A DNA stretch of 64,000 nucleotides from Humidesulfovibrio sp. (GTDB lineage Bacteria; Desulfobacterota; Desulfovibrionia; Desulfovibrionales; Desulfovibrionaceae), in the NCBI RefSeq assembly GCF_030689645.1, contig NZ_JAUYFU010000026.1, positions 1 through 64,000 on the forward strand, in the 5' to 3' direction. Positions 9,378 to 17,557 of the stretch are shown piece by piece (the first letter of the stretch is position 1; every line of letters starts with the position of its first letter). Position numbers and translations under genes: made by a program. A model generated the notes under the pieces. That model saw only the letters and a list, made by a program, of their open reading frames with translations, was not told where the DNA came from and made no database searches.

Positions 9378-9884
9378 ATGAGCATGAGCGAGAAGTCCAA
9401 GAAGACCCCGGCCCCCGTGTTCACGGACACGGAAAAACGCATCCTGGCCCTGGCGGGCGCGGACCTGCCCGACTCGCCCACGCCCTTTGCCGACATCGCC
9501 GCTCAGACGGGCGCCACCGAGGCCGAGGTCCTTGCGCTCATCACGCGGCTGAAGGAGGACGGCGTCATCCGCCGCTTCGGGGCCACCCTGCGCCACCAGA
9601 AGGCTGGCTACGGGCACAACGCCATGGTGGCCTGGCGCGTGGACGACCCGGACGAGGCCCTGCGCGTGGGCGAGATGATGGCCGCACGGACCGAGATCAG
9701 CCATTGCTACATCCGCCGCACCTACCCACAGTGGAAGTACAACATCTACACCATGATCCACGGCAAGAACCCCGGCGACACCACCCGCGTCGTCGAGGAA
9801 ATCTCGCGCGATACGGGCGTCACGGACAACCAGACCCTGGCGTCATTGCGTGAGCTGAAAAAAACATCCATGCGCTACTTCTAA
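9378..9884 (+). CDS. AsnC/Lrp-like siroheme decarboxylase subunit (AhbA/AhbB type)
   Basis: Protein of 168 residues with an N-terminal winged helix ([11 protein letters not shown] to RFGATLRH) and a C-terminal Lrp/AsnC-like ligand domain. The segment [22 protein letters not shown] matches the conserved His/Tyr/Arg-rich stretch of siroheme decarboxylase subunits rather than ordinary Lrp regulators. AhbA and AhbB together convert siroheme to 12,18-didecarboxysiroheme in the alternative heme pathway of sulfate reducers and archaea. Placement 50 bp ahead of hemL, a tetrapyrrole gene, supports this. I cannot tell AhbA from AhbB, and the partner subunit is not in the window. The ATG at 9378 is preferred over the TTG at 9345; its ribosome site is weak. 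Confidence 0.82.
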   Translation: MSMSEKSKKTPAPVFTDTEKRILALAGADLPDSPTPFADIAAQTGATEAEVLALITRLKEDGVIRRFGATLRHQKAGYGHNAMVAWRVDDPDEALRVGEMMAARTEISHCYIRRTYPQWKYNIYTMIHGKNPGDTTRVVEEISRDTGVTDNQTLASLRELKKTSMRYF

Positions 9885-9934
9885 CCACGGCCCCAAGCAG
9901 AGAGCCCAAGCCGCGAACGAACGGAGAACCCGCC

Positions 9935-11206
9935 ATGTCCACCAAGTCTGAAGCATATTTCCAGCGCGCCCAGAACATCCTGCCCGGTGGCGTCAACAGC
10001 CCGGTGCGCGCCTGCAAAAGCGTGGGCTGCGAGCCCCTGTTCATCAACCGCGCCAACGGCAGCCGCATGTGGACCGTGGACGGGACCGAACTCCTCGACT
10101 TCGTCATGAGTTGGGGCCCGATGCTGCTGGGACACGCCAACGCCGATGTGGAGAAGGCCGCCATCCAGGCGCTGCAGAACGGCGCAAGCTTCGGCGCCCC
10201 CTGCCCGGCTGAGGTGGAGCTGGGCGAACTCATCCGCGAGATCATGCCCGGCATGGAGATGGTGCGCATGGTCTCCAGCGGCACCGAGGCGACCATGAGC
10301 GCCGTGCGCCTGGCGCGCGGGTTCACGGGCCGGGCCAAGGTGCTCAAGTTCGACGGCTGCTACCACGGCCACAGCGACGGCTTTCTTGTGAGCGCTGGCA
10401 GCGGCGTGGCCACCCTGTGCATCCCCGGCACCCCGGGCGTGCCCGACGCCATCGCCAACCTGACGCTCTTGGCCCCGTACAACGATCTGGCCGCAGTGGA
10501 GGCCCAGTTCGCCGCCCACGGCGCGGACATCGCCTGCATCATCGTGGAGCCCGTCGCGGGCAACGTGGGCCTCATCCCCCCGGCCAAGGGCTTCCTTGAA
10601 GGCCTGCGCGAGATCTGCAACCGCTACGGCGCGCTGCTCATCTTCGACGAGGTCATCACCGGCTTCCGCGTGGCCCTTGGCGGCGCGCAGCAGCGCTTCG
10701 GCGTCACCCCGGACCTCACCACCCTGGGCAAAATCATCGGTGGCGGGTTTCCCGTTGGCTGCTACGGCGGCAAGCGCGCCGTCATGGAGCACATCGCGCC
10801 CAGCGGGCCGGTGTACCAGGCGGGCACGCTTTCGGGCAACCCCGTAGCCATGGCCGCTGGCATCGCCACCCTGAAGCAGCTGGCCAGAAGCGACTACGCC
10901 GGGCTCGAAAAGCGCACCAAGACCTTTGCCGAAAAACTGGCGGACATTCTGCGCGCCAAGGGCCGCGACGTGGTGCTGAACCAGATGGCGTCCATGTTCA
11001 CAATATTCCTCACCAGCACGCCGGTGACTGACTACGCAACAGCCAAGACCGCCGACGGCGCGGCTTACGGCGAGTTCTACCGCCAGATGCGCGCCCTTGG
11101 CGTGAACCTCGCGCCTTCGGGCTTCGAGTGCGCGTTCACGTCCTTCGCCCACACGGATGCGGACCTGGAAAAGGCCCTGGCCGCGGCGCAGCAGGTGAAG
11201 CTGTAG
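9935..11206 (+). CDS. hemL: Glutamate-1-semialdehyde 2,1-aminomutase
   Basis: PLP enzyme of 423 residues converting glutamate-1-semialdehyde to 5-aminolevulinate, the second step of the C5 tetrapyrrole pathway. The N-terminal signature [12 protein letters not shown] is present. The PLP phosphate and ring contacts are [10 protein letters not shown] and [11 protein letters not shown]. The Schiff-base lysine is in [14 protein letters not shown], near residue 266. Length is normal. A GGAGA site precedes the ATG. It is downstream of the siroheme decarboxylase-like gene, so both likely serve heme or siroheme supply. A strong terminator follows. Confidence 0.97.
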   Translation: MSTKSEAYFQRAQNILPGGVNSPVRACKSVGCEPLFINRANGSRMWTVDGTELLDFVMSWGPMLLGHANADVEKAAIQALQNGASFGAPCPAEVELGELIREIMPGMEMVRMVSSGTEATMSAVRLARGFTGRAKVLKFDGCYHGHSDGFLVSAGSGVATLCIPGTPGVPDAIANLTLLAPYNDLAAVEAQFAAHGADIACIIVEPVAGNVGLIPPAKGFLEGLREICNRYGALLIFDEVITGFRVALGGAQQRFGVTPDLTTLGKIIGGGFPVGCYGGKRAVMEHIAPSGPVYQAGTLSGNPVAMAAGIATLKQLARSDYAGLEKRTKTFAEKLADILRAKGRDVVLNQMASMFTIFLTSTPVTDYATAKTADGAAYGEFYRQMRALGVNLAPSGFECAFTSFAHTDADLEKALAAAQQVKL

Positions 11207-11246
11207 GGAAGCATCGGCAGGCGCACAGAGGCAAGCAGAAAGCAGA

Positions 11247-11276
11247 GCCCGTCGGAAGCGATTCCGGCGGGCTTTT
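11247..11276 (+). terminator. Rho-independent terminator after hemL
   Basis: An 11-bp stem (GCCCGTCGGAA pairing with TTCCGGCGGGC, one G-T pair) with a four-base loop is followed by TTTT. It lies about 40 bp past the hemL stop codon. Confidence 0.88.
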
Positions 11277-11417
11277 CCGCACCAACGGGCCTGGGTGACG
11301 TTCAGCTTGTGCGGCTCGCCCCCGCTATGATGCGTATTTCCCTGAAATCTACGTGAAAGTGCTGCCGCATCTTGGCGAAACCACGATTGAAAGGTACGTT
11401 GGCAACGGTAGGCGCGC

Positions 11418-11927
11418 ATGGCGTCTGAAGATAGAGACAAAACCGAAATCAGAGGTCCGCATATTTTGACGTCCGCTCCTGACAGCTTTTCCCCAGACGC
11501 CTTTGCGGCCCGCCTGCGTGACATTCGCAAGGCCACCGGTCGAACCGGGGCAGACATCGCCCAGCACGGAAACATCACCAAGCAGACCTTTTCAGGATAC
11601 CTGCACACAGGCAGGCTGCCCTCGGCAAGCGTGCTGGGCAGCTGGGTGTTGCGCCTGGGCATCAACGCCAACTGGCTGCTCACCGGGCAAGGCCCCATGC
11701 TCCTTGAACAAACTCTGCACTCTGCGGTTCCCGTGGTGGAGCGCATCTCCCGGCTCGTTGCGGAACTGCGCGAGACCGGCGCCGACGAGGCCGAGGTTCT
11801 GCACTCGCTGCTCGCAATGCTGCAGGAAGAATTGGCCCGGCTTGAGAACGACGACAGCCAGCCCAGCGACCTGGCAGCCCGGCCCGCCCTCGACTCCGCC
11901 GCTTCCCTCGGCGGCGCAAAAGCCTAG
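11418..11927 (+). CDS. Phage CI-like helix-turn-helix regulator
   Basis: Protein of 169 residues. Residues about 27-95 resemble the N-terminal DNA-binding domain of phage CI-type repressors: AARLRDIRKATGRTGADIA, then TKQTFSGYLHTGRLPS, then the characteristic INANWLLTGQGPM. The C-terminal half is an acidic helical stretch with no peptidase domain, so it lacks the self-cleavage module of full-length CI repressors. It stands alone between terminators, and I see no nearby phage genes. It may be a domesticated repressor or a small chromosomal regulator. No ribosome site as strong as those of its neighbours is seen. Confidence 0.75.
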   Translation: MASEDRDKTEIRGPHILTSAPDSFSPDAFAARLRDIRKATGRTGADIAQHGNITKQTFSGYLHTGRLPSASVLGSWVLRLGINANWLLTGQGPMLLEQTLHSAVPVVERISRLVAELRETGADEAEVLHSLLAMLQEELARLENDDSQPSDLAARPALDSAASLGGAKA

Positions 11928-12425
11928 CCGCACCTGCGGAGAACCGTCACCTACGCCTGTACGCACATCCTGCGAAACATGCCCAGCGCCCAGCGCCAAG
12001 CCTGCGGACCAACACTCCGCAGGCGCGCTGCCGCATCCTCTTGCTTGACGCTGGAACCCCGGAGACGGAAATTCGTCCTCAACGTCTCCTGTTTATCACG
12101 TTCCTTCAGGGCGCCGATGCCAGATGCGCCCCTGACTGAATCCTCAGCACGGCGGACGTAGATGTTCTCCCGGCGAAAGCGCCCTGCACAGCGGTGCCGG
12201 ATTGAACGCTGACCAGTTCGTGGACGGGTGCGATGCGGCATCGAGACTTACACGGGGCCGACTTGTGGGGTAACGGGGAATTTCGGAACAACAAGGGAGA
12301 GAAAGGAACGAGAAGGCTTGCAGCGGACGACCGTGAGCCAGTGAGCATGGTGTTGAGACAGTCTTGGCTGCGCAGCATGCCGGGGCGACGGTCAGCCCTC
12401 TGTGGCGCAACGCCTGTGACGCCCG
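11928..12425. other. Noncoding stretch
   Basis: About 500 bp with only short unsupported ORFs. A perfect 9-bp hairpin lies at 12000-12024. I see no RNA gene, promoter of good quality or mobile-element end. Confidence 0.5.
12000..12024. repeat. Perfect inverted repeat / hairpin
   Basis: Arms GCCTGCGGA and TCCGCAGGC enclose a seven-base loop. No T-run follows on either strand, so a Rho-independent terminator is unlikely. It could be an RNA stem at the end of the upstream regulator transcript. Confidence 0.6.
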
Positions 12426-13340
12426 CTACGGGTGCCCAAACTCCGCCTGAAGGCGGGCCAGCGCCTCCATCTCCCTATCATGATAGCGCTCCTTGTCTAT
12501 CAGCGTCGGCTGGCCGGTGGGCGGAACGTCGTGGTGCATGTACCGGTAGATGTCGAAATGTCCGCAGGTGTACCCGCGCACATGCACGTCCCGGAACCAT
12601 TGGCAGCCGACGTCCAGGATCTGCTTGCCGACGCTGAGAATGGCCCCGAAGGGCGTGACGCGCCCATGAGGCGCTGTGATGCCCCGAGCCTTCTGCATGT
12701 CGATGAGCGCGCACCACTCGTTGACCCGGCATTCCGGGAGCGGCCAGGGCTGCGTCTCAAACATCCTGTGCATGCGGGGCAGATGGTAGGCCCTCATGAG
12801 CGACCCCTCGGGGGCGCGGGTCTTCATATAGAGGTCGCGCAGCTCAGGGAAGGTGGGGCGATACTGCATGTAGGCTTCCGAACCGCACTTGCCCGTAAAG
12901 GACGCCGGGCAATACCAGCACTGACCGATGTGCCCAATGGCGATGTGCTCGCCCATGGCCTCCAGCATGGGGCCGATGACGTCCTGGCGAAAAACCGCGT
13001 CGTTGTGGATGATCAGAACGTGGTCCTTGTCGGTCTGCTCCCAACCGAACTGGTAACGAATGGCGTGGCGGCGCTCCGTATCTTCGAGTTCTCCAAGATC
13101 CAGGCCAAAGCAGTAGTTCCACTGCTTGGGCATCATGTAGACGATCTTGTCCTTCAGCCGCTCCCTGACGAACTCATGGTGCCCGCCCGCCATCTGGACG
13201 TTGCGGGTGTCCGTGTTCTCTTCAACAAAGTAAATTTTGTCGATGTGCTGTCCGCTCGCCCGGTCAAGGGAGAGCAAGGCCAGGGCAGTCTGGTGCACCT
13301 TGCCGCAAACGTTGATCAAAACATCAACCTTTCTGTCCAC
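12426..13340 (-). CDS. Hypothetical protein, possible glycosyltransferase of GT-A type
   Basis: Protein of 304 residues. It starts like a nucleotide-sugar-binding fold (KVDVLINVCGKVHQTALALLSL) and has an acidic motif in VLIIHNDAVFRQDVI near residue 115. This is the position where GT-A glycosyltransferases place their Asp-x-Asp metal site, although here the motif is NDA. Several Trp/Tyr/His-rich segments follow (QCWYCPASF, CGHFDIYRYMHH). There is no signal peptide or membrane segment. It is a single gene, divergent from a GH5 glucanase, so a role in glycan handling is plausible but inferred. A non-enzymatic sugar-binding protein is possible. Confidence 0.6.
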   Translation of the reverse strand: MDRKVDVLINVCGKVHQTALALLSLDRASGQHIDKIYFVEENTDTRNVQMAGGHHEFVRERLKDKIVYMMPKQWNYCFGLDLGELEDTERRHAIRYQFGWEQTDKDHVLIIHNDAVFRQDVIGPMLEAMGEHIAIGHIGQCWYCPASFTGKCGSEAYMQYRPTFPELRDLYMKTRAPEGSLMRAYHLPRMHRMFETQPWPLPECRVNEWCALIDMQKARGITAPHGRVTPFGAILSVGKQILDVGCQWFRDVHVRGYTCGHFDIYRYMHHDVPPTGQPTLIDKERYHDREMEALARLQAEFGHP

Positions 13341-13786
13341 TCTCTCACCAGCCTTGGCGTTGGGGCGCTTCCTGGTCCATCAGCATGCATACCTGACTGA
13401 ACATATACAAATTTTCACCACACTCAGATATCCGTGTCAAGAGAACGGCTGATTCTGGAATAGACAGGCGGCTGTCTCTTGCTCTTCACGCCCTCGATGA
13501 ACAGCTCCTTGACCGAGGAGAGCTCCGTCCGCCCACTTCGCCCTTCCTGTGCGGGCTGCCGGAGGCCTCTGACTCGCCCGTGACCGGGCCGATGGTCATT
13601 GCCGCGCTCCAACCCGCATTGCATGGGGTAGCCATGTTCCTCCGGGCCAAGCTGTTGCTGTTGCAATGGCTGTTAATCTTGAGGTAAAAGGAAATTGCAC
13701 ATGACTTGTCCTCCTGCGCAGGTCTTTACCCATCGACGGGACCTGCACGCTTTCGAAACCGCGCCGATGGACCAGCGAGGAACGCC
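13341..13786. other. Noncoding stretch between divergent genes
   Basis: About 445 bp separating the glycosyltransferase-like gene and the glucanase gene; promoters of both should lie here. A short hairpin is present at 13462-13477 (AGACAG/CTGTCT). On the minus strand, about 13440-13510 reads as a protein-like tail (LFIEGVKSKRQPPVYSRI) without a credible upstream part, perhaps a decayed gene end. Confidence 0.45.
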
Positions 13787-14908
13787 ATGCCCAATGCCCC
13801 TGCCCAATCACCCCACCCTGCCCACCTGCGCGGCGTGAACCTTGGCGGCTGGCTGCTGCTCGAAAAATGGATGACCCCAAGCCTGTTCGCAGGGCTTGAG
13901 GCCACGGATGAAACCACTTGGTGCGCCGAACTGGGCCATCAGGCCCCTGCGCGCCTGCGCGCCCACTGGGAAAGCTTCATCACGCGCGAGGACTTTGCCT
14001 GGCTTGCAGGCGTCGGCGTAAACTCCGTGCGCATCCCCGTCGGGCACTGGATCTTCGGACCGCCGTACCCCTACCACGCCAAATACGGCGCCAACCCGCA
14101 CCCCTTTGTGGAGGGCGGCCTCGACGTCCTCGACCGCGCGTTTAAGTGGGCGACGGAATTCGGCATTTGCGTCATCATCGACTTCCACGCCGCCCCTGGC
14201 TGCCAGAACGGCTTTGACAACGGCGGCATCAAGGACGTGGTTGAATGGCACACGCGGGAGGAATACATCGCGCATTCGGTCCTCGTGCTGGGTCGGCTGG
14301 CCGAACGCTATGGCGCCGAGCCCGCCCTGTACGGCATCGAGCTGCTCAACGAGCCGCGCTGGGACATCCCGACGGAGGTGCTCACGGCTTTCAACCTGCG
14401 CGCCTACGACGCCATCCGGGAGCACTGCCCGCCAGAACGCGTGGCCATCGTTTTCCACGACGGTTTCCGCTCGCACCGCGAATACCTTGGCTTCATGCAG
14501 CCGCCGCAGCACCAGAACGTCATATTCGACATCCACCGCTACCAGTGCTTCAGCCGCGAGGACCTCGACATGGACATCAACGGCCACATGCACAAGGCCG
14601 GGGTGCTATGGGCCGAGGAAGCCCGCGACATCCACCGCGAGCTGAAGCTGCCTGCCATAGTGGGAGAATGGAGCCTGGGGCTTAACCTGGAGGTGGTTTC
14701 TCTCTGGGCTGAGGGGCCCTACGACCATGCCCTGACCCATATGGACGATTTCCAGCGGGACGTGGCCTACCGGGCCTATGCCGCAGCGCAACTGCTTACG
14801 TACGAGCAGTATCGCGGCTGGTTCTTCTGGAGCTACCGCACCGAGACCACGCCGGAATGGTGCTTCCGCGAATGCGTGGAGAGAGGCTGGCTGCCGCCGC
14901 GCTTCTAG
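13787..14908 (+). CDS. GH5 glycoside hydrolase, exo-beta-1,3-glucanase-like
   Basis: Protein of 373 residues with a (beta/alpha)8 glycoside hydrolase family 5 layout. The N-terminal RGVNLGGWLLLEKWMTPSLF is the hallmark of exo-beta-1,3-glucanase-like GH5 members (yeast EXG1 type). The acid/base glutamate is in ELLNEPRWD near residue 187, and the nucleophile glutamate is in IVGEWSLG near residue 293. WFFWSYRTE near the C-terminus is the usual substrate Trp region. The start at 13787 follows GAGGAA; the upstream in-frame codons are unsupported. No signal peptide is seen, so the enzyme seems cytoplasmic, which is unusual for a polysaccharide hydrolase and may mean a small oligosaccharide substrate. 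Its stop shares CTAG with the convergent ABC gene. Confidence 0.88.
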   Translation: MPNAPAQSPHPAHLRGVNLGGWLLLEKWMTPSLFAGLEATDETTWCAELGHQAPARLRAHWESFITREDFAWLAGVGVNSVRIPVGHWIFGPPYPYHAKYGANPHPFVEGGLDVLDRAFKWATEFGICVIIDFHAAPGCQNGFDNGGIKDVVEWHTREEYIAHSVLVLGRLAERYGAEPALYGIELLNEPRWDIPTEVLTAFNLRAYDAIREHCPPERVAIVFHDGFRSHREYLGFMQPPQHQNVIFDIHRYQCFSREDLDMDINGHMHKAGVLWAEEARDIHRELKLPAIVGEWSLGLNLEVVSLWAEGPYDHALTHMDDFQRDVAYRAYAAAQLLTYEQYRGWFFWSYRTETTPEWCFRECVERGWLPPRF

Positions 14909-16710
14909 CGGTCGTTGCCGTTTCCGCGCCGCCGTTCGCCAAACAGGAGCTTGGTCTCGCTCAAACGGTTCAGGACCAGCGTGCGGTTGTGCAGTCTCTT
15001 GAGGCCTGGGTGAAAGCTGATGTTCAGGAGGGTCGCCTCTGGCAGCTCGCGGCCAAGCATCTCCAGAATCTGCCGTTCTCCCTCGGGATCAAAGGCGTCG
15101 GTGGCCTCCTCCAGGAAGACCCAGGCCGGCCGCTGGAGCAGGACACGCGCAAAACCCAGTTGCTGCTGAGCGCGTTGCGGCAGCGCCTGCTCCCAGTTGT
15201 CCCGCTCATCCAGTCGGGGGACAAGCCGGAGCAGCCCAACGCGTTCAAGGGCGCTGGTGATTTCTGCGGAAGAAAAGGCTGCCGCAGGACGCGGGTAGCT
15301 GATAGTTTCCCGCAGGGAGCCTTCCGGCAGAAGGGGCCGCTGGGCCAGGAACAACATGTCGCCCGCTCCGGGCAGCGAAACCCGCCCGCCGCCCCAGGGC
15401 CAAAGTCCGCCGAGAACCTTGAACAGGCTCCCGGTCACTGCCGGGTCCCCGGTTATCAGGACCCGTTCGCCGCTGTAGATGTCAACGCTGAACTTCTCGA
15501 TCAGGACACGGCCCGACGGCTCGGCGATGCAGAGGTCCTCGATCACCAGGCGGTCGCCGGACGTCCGCTCCAGAACAATGCTTGAGCATCCCGCCGTCTT
15601 GGCCCTGGCGTCCATCTGCTCCATGTCCTCGTAGAGCGACAGGACGCGTTCAGCCGAGGCGCGGCAACGCGCGATTTCACCGATGCTGTCCACCGGCCAG
15701 GAGAGGGAGGACGTGAGCTGCTGGAACGCTTGCGCGGACTGCATCAGCGCACCGAGGGTCATGGCCCCGTAGATGTACTGGGGGGCGGCGAGGAGGATAG
15801 GCAGCACCGGCAGCAGCGAGCCATACACTGTCCCGAATGAGACGAGGCCCAGGTACGCGAAGGATTGCTTTTGCCAGTCGCGCATGACCTGGCTGAAACG
15901 CACGGATGAGCCTTCGCGCTCCCGCGGTTCGCCCCGCATGAGCGCTATGGATTCCGAGTGCTCCCGCACCCGTGACAGGCCGAAACGAAAGGTGGCTTCT
16001 GCGGTCTGCAGGGCGTTGGTCGTCCGCACCAGCGGGCGGCCGACAACCCAGCCGAAGGCGCTGCCCAGGCCTGCATACAAAAAGGCCACCGGCACCATGT
16101 AGCCCGGCACGTTGACATTGAACCCCGGCACGTTGACAGAGCCCGACACCGTCCACAGGATGTTGACGAAAAGGCTGAAGATCAAAACGCTGAAGGTCAG
16201 CGAATGGGCAAGCCCGATGGCGCTTTCCGTGGCGATGCGGATGTCCTCGGCGATGCGTTGGTCAGGATTGTCATGTTCGCCAGGGGTGAAGAGCAGCCGG
16301 TAGTGGTGGGCGTCTTCCATCCATCTTCCCACCAACTGGTCGGTCAGCCAGGCGCGCCAGTCGATTTGCAGCCAGCGCTTGACCATGAGGTGCGAGGCTG
16401 TGACGACGAGGGAACACGCGATAATTCCGGCAAATATTGTAATCTGGATGACGACGCCGCGAACGGAGCGCTGCTCAAGGGCGTCATAAAGCGCCCTGTT
16501 CCAGTAATTCCCCACTACGGCGAGCCCGACCTGCGCCATGGTGAGCAGCAGCAGCAAAAGGGTCGCGCCCCGCACCTTGGCACGCCGCTCGCAATGCCAG
16601 TACGGGCCGGCAAGGCGAAGCACCTGCTGGAGAAAGCTTTTCCGGGTGCCGAGCGTACAGCTTGGAGAGGCGGTCGGTGCAGAGTTCGGAGTAGGGTCTG
16701 TCATTGCCAT
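14905..16710 (-). CDS. SbmA/ALD-type ABC transporter half with degenerate ATPase domain
   Basis: Protein of about 601 residues. The N-terminal half has the ABC_membrane_2 fold: an initial hydrophobic helix at LLLLLLTMAQVGLAVVGNYW, the conserved NPDQRIAEDI, then several more membrane helices. The C-terminal half is an ABC nucleotide-binding domain by position, but its key motifs are broken. Where relatives have a G-x-S-G-x-G-K-S Walker A followed by GLWPWG, this protein reads GDPAVTGSLFKVLGGLWPWG, lacking the lysine. The signature reads LPQRAQQQLGFAR, and Walker B has Glu in place of Asp (VFLEEATDAFD). ATP hydrolysis is therefore doubtful. The start is uncertain: ATG at 16710 or 16704, neither with a clear ribosome site. 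Confidence 0.8.
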   Translation of the reverse strand: MAMTDPTPNSAPTASPSCTLGTRKSFLQQVLRLAGPYWHCERRAKVRGATLLLLLLTMAQVGLAVVGNYWNRALYDALEQRSVRGVVIQITIFAGIIACSLVVTASHLMVKRWLQIDWRAWLTDQLVGRWMEDAHHYRLLFTPGEHDNPDQRIAEDIRIATESAIGLAHSLTFSVLIFSLFVNILWTVSGSVNVPGFNVNVPGYMVPVAFLYAGLGSAFGWVVGRPLVRTTNALQTAEATFRFGLSRVREHSESIALMRGEPREREGSSVRFSQVMRDWQKQSFAYLGLVSFGTVYGSLLPVLPILLAAPQYIYGAMTLGALMQSAQAFQQLTSSLSWPVDSIGEIARCRASAERVLSLYEDMEQMDARAKTAGCSSIVLERTSGDRLVIEDLCIAEPSGRVLIEKFSVDIYSGERVLITGDPAVTGSLFKVLGGLWPWGGGRVSLPGAGDMLFLAQRPLLPEGSLRETISYPRPAAAFSSAEITSALERVGLLRLVPRLDERDNWEQALPQRAQQQLGFARVLLQRPAWVFLEEATDAFDPEGERQILEMLGRELPEATLLNISFHPGLKRLHNRTLVLNRLSETKLLFGERRRGNGNDR

Positions 16711-17101
16711 ATGGGTTAAGGCTGCGGGCGGGGCTGACCCCTGATGAAAACGAACGAAATCAGCGCACAATGCGAGCTTCTTTCCACAGCATACCAGGGA
16801 ATTTGTCCAGACCACAAGCAAAAGCTATAGGCCATTCGGCTTGCTCATGAATTTTCTCCTCGCATTGTACTTGGTTGCGCCAACCAGGAGAACAAATCAG
16901 CCTTGAACGGCGCGGCAAATGCCAGAATTTCCAGCATTGGCCTATCTGCGGCCAGACTCGCTCCTGCGGCCAGCGCGACTGTTTCAACGCTCGGCGTCTG
17001 CGCAGCCCGCCGCCGCCCCGATCAAGCTCCATTGACAAACACCGCTAAGTATAATTTAGTATTTCTTCATCTTCCTAAATCCACACAACCATCAGGACAG
17101 G
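16711..17101. other. Noncoding stretch between divergent genes
   Basis: About 390 bp between the ABC gene and the coiled-coil/cyclase operon. The end near 17030-17100 is AT-rich and holds a candidate promoter. No supported ORF or RNA is seen elsewhere. Confidence 0.5.
17032..17062 (+). promoter_or_regulatory. Candidate sigma-70-type promoter for the cyclase operon
   Basis: A consensus TTGACA at 17032-17037 is followed by an AT-rich stretch. TATAAT occurs at 17050 but only 12 bp away, which is too close. TAGTAT at 17057-17062 (19 bp) or TTTAGT at 17055 (17 bp) would fit better as the -10 element. The first gene starts 40 bp downstream. Confidence 0.45.
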
Positions 17102-17557
17102 ATGAGCATGGCCCACAGACCTGCACCAGCCGATGAGCTGAGCGTCTTGCATGCCGAGAACCGCCACCTGAAGGACAGCATCGCGGCCATGCGCCAGGCC
17201 ATGGAGGCTCTGGTGCTCGACAAGAACGCAACGGTGCAGCAGGCCGTGGCCGCCTCCCGGGACGAACTCAAGAACATGCGCGAAACCATCGCGGCCCTGC
17301 GCGACGCCCTGGAGGCGCTGCATGGTGAGCGCGACCGCCAGGTTCAAGAAGCCGTGGCACGGGGCAAGGTCGAGAACAACGACTTGCAAGCCGCCATCCA
17401 GGCCATGCGCGAACAGCTAGAACTGGAGATGCTGGCCGAACGCGAACGCTTCAGCATTGCGCGCCGGGGCTACGAGGATGAGCTTGCTCAACTGCGCAAG
17501 ACCGTGGTGGCCCTGCGCGAAGCCCTTGAGGCAAAGGTCGTGGCCCATGCCAGGTAG
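17102..17557 (+). CDS. Coiled-coil protein with four exact 36-residue repeats
   Basis: Protein of 151 residues that is almost entirely predicted helix. Four repeats start at MRQAMEAL, LRDALEAL, MREQLELE and LREALEAK, each exactly 36 residues after the last. Each repeat is preceded by an LK/LQ-x-x-I-x-A-type segment and followed by an acidic-basic stretch with VQ-x-AVA. No membrane segment, signal peptide or enzymatic motif is seen. The C-terminus overlaps the start of the cyclase gene by 11 bp, so the two are translationally coupled and the protein may scaffold or cluster the cyclase. ATG codons at 17102 and 17108 are both possible; CAGGACAGG just upstream suits 17108. I do not recognise a family. 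Confidence 0.82.
   Translation: MSMAHRPAPADELSVLHAENRHLKDSIAAMRQAMEALVLDKNATVQQAVAASRDELKNMRETIAALRDALEALHGERDRQVQEAVARGKVENNDLQAAIQAMREQLELEMLAERERFSIARRGYEDELAQLRKTVVALREALEAKVVAHAR

Noticed and set aside
7601-9853. Plus-strand ORF of 750 codons across sbcD, gpsA and the siroheme decarboxylase gene
   Set aside because: Runs antisense to sbcD and gpsA and out of frame in a well-supported gene; low-complexity composition.
17032-17055. TTGACA followed by exact TATAAT
   Set aside because: Only 12 bp apart, too close for one sigma-70 promoter; a different -10 hexamer was preferred.
16903-17136. 77-codon plus-strand ORF ahead of the coiled-coil gene
   Set aside because: Overlaps the candidate promoter and the next gene, no ribosome site, no recognisable sequence.
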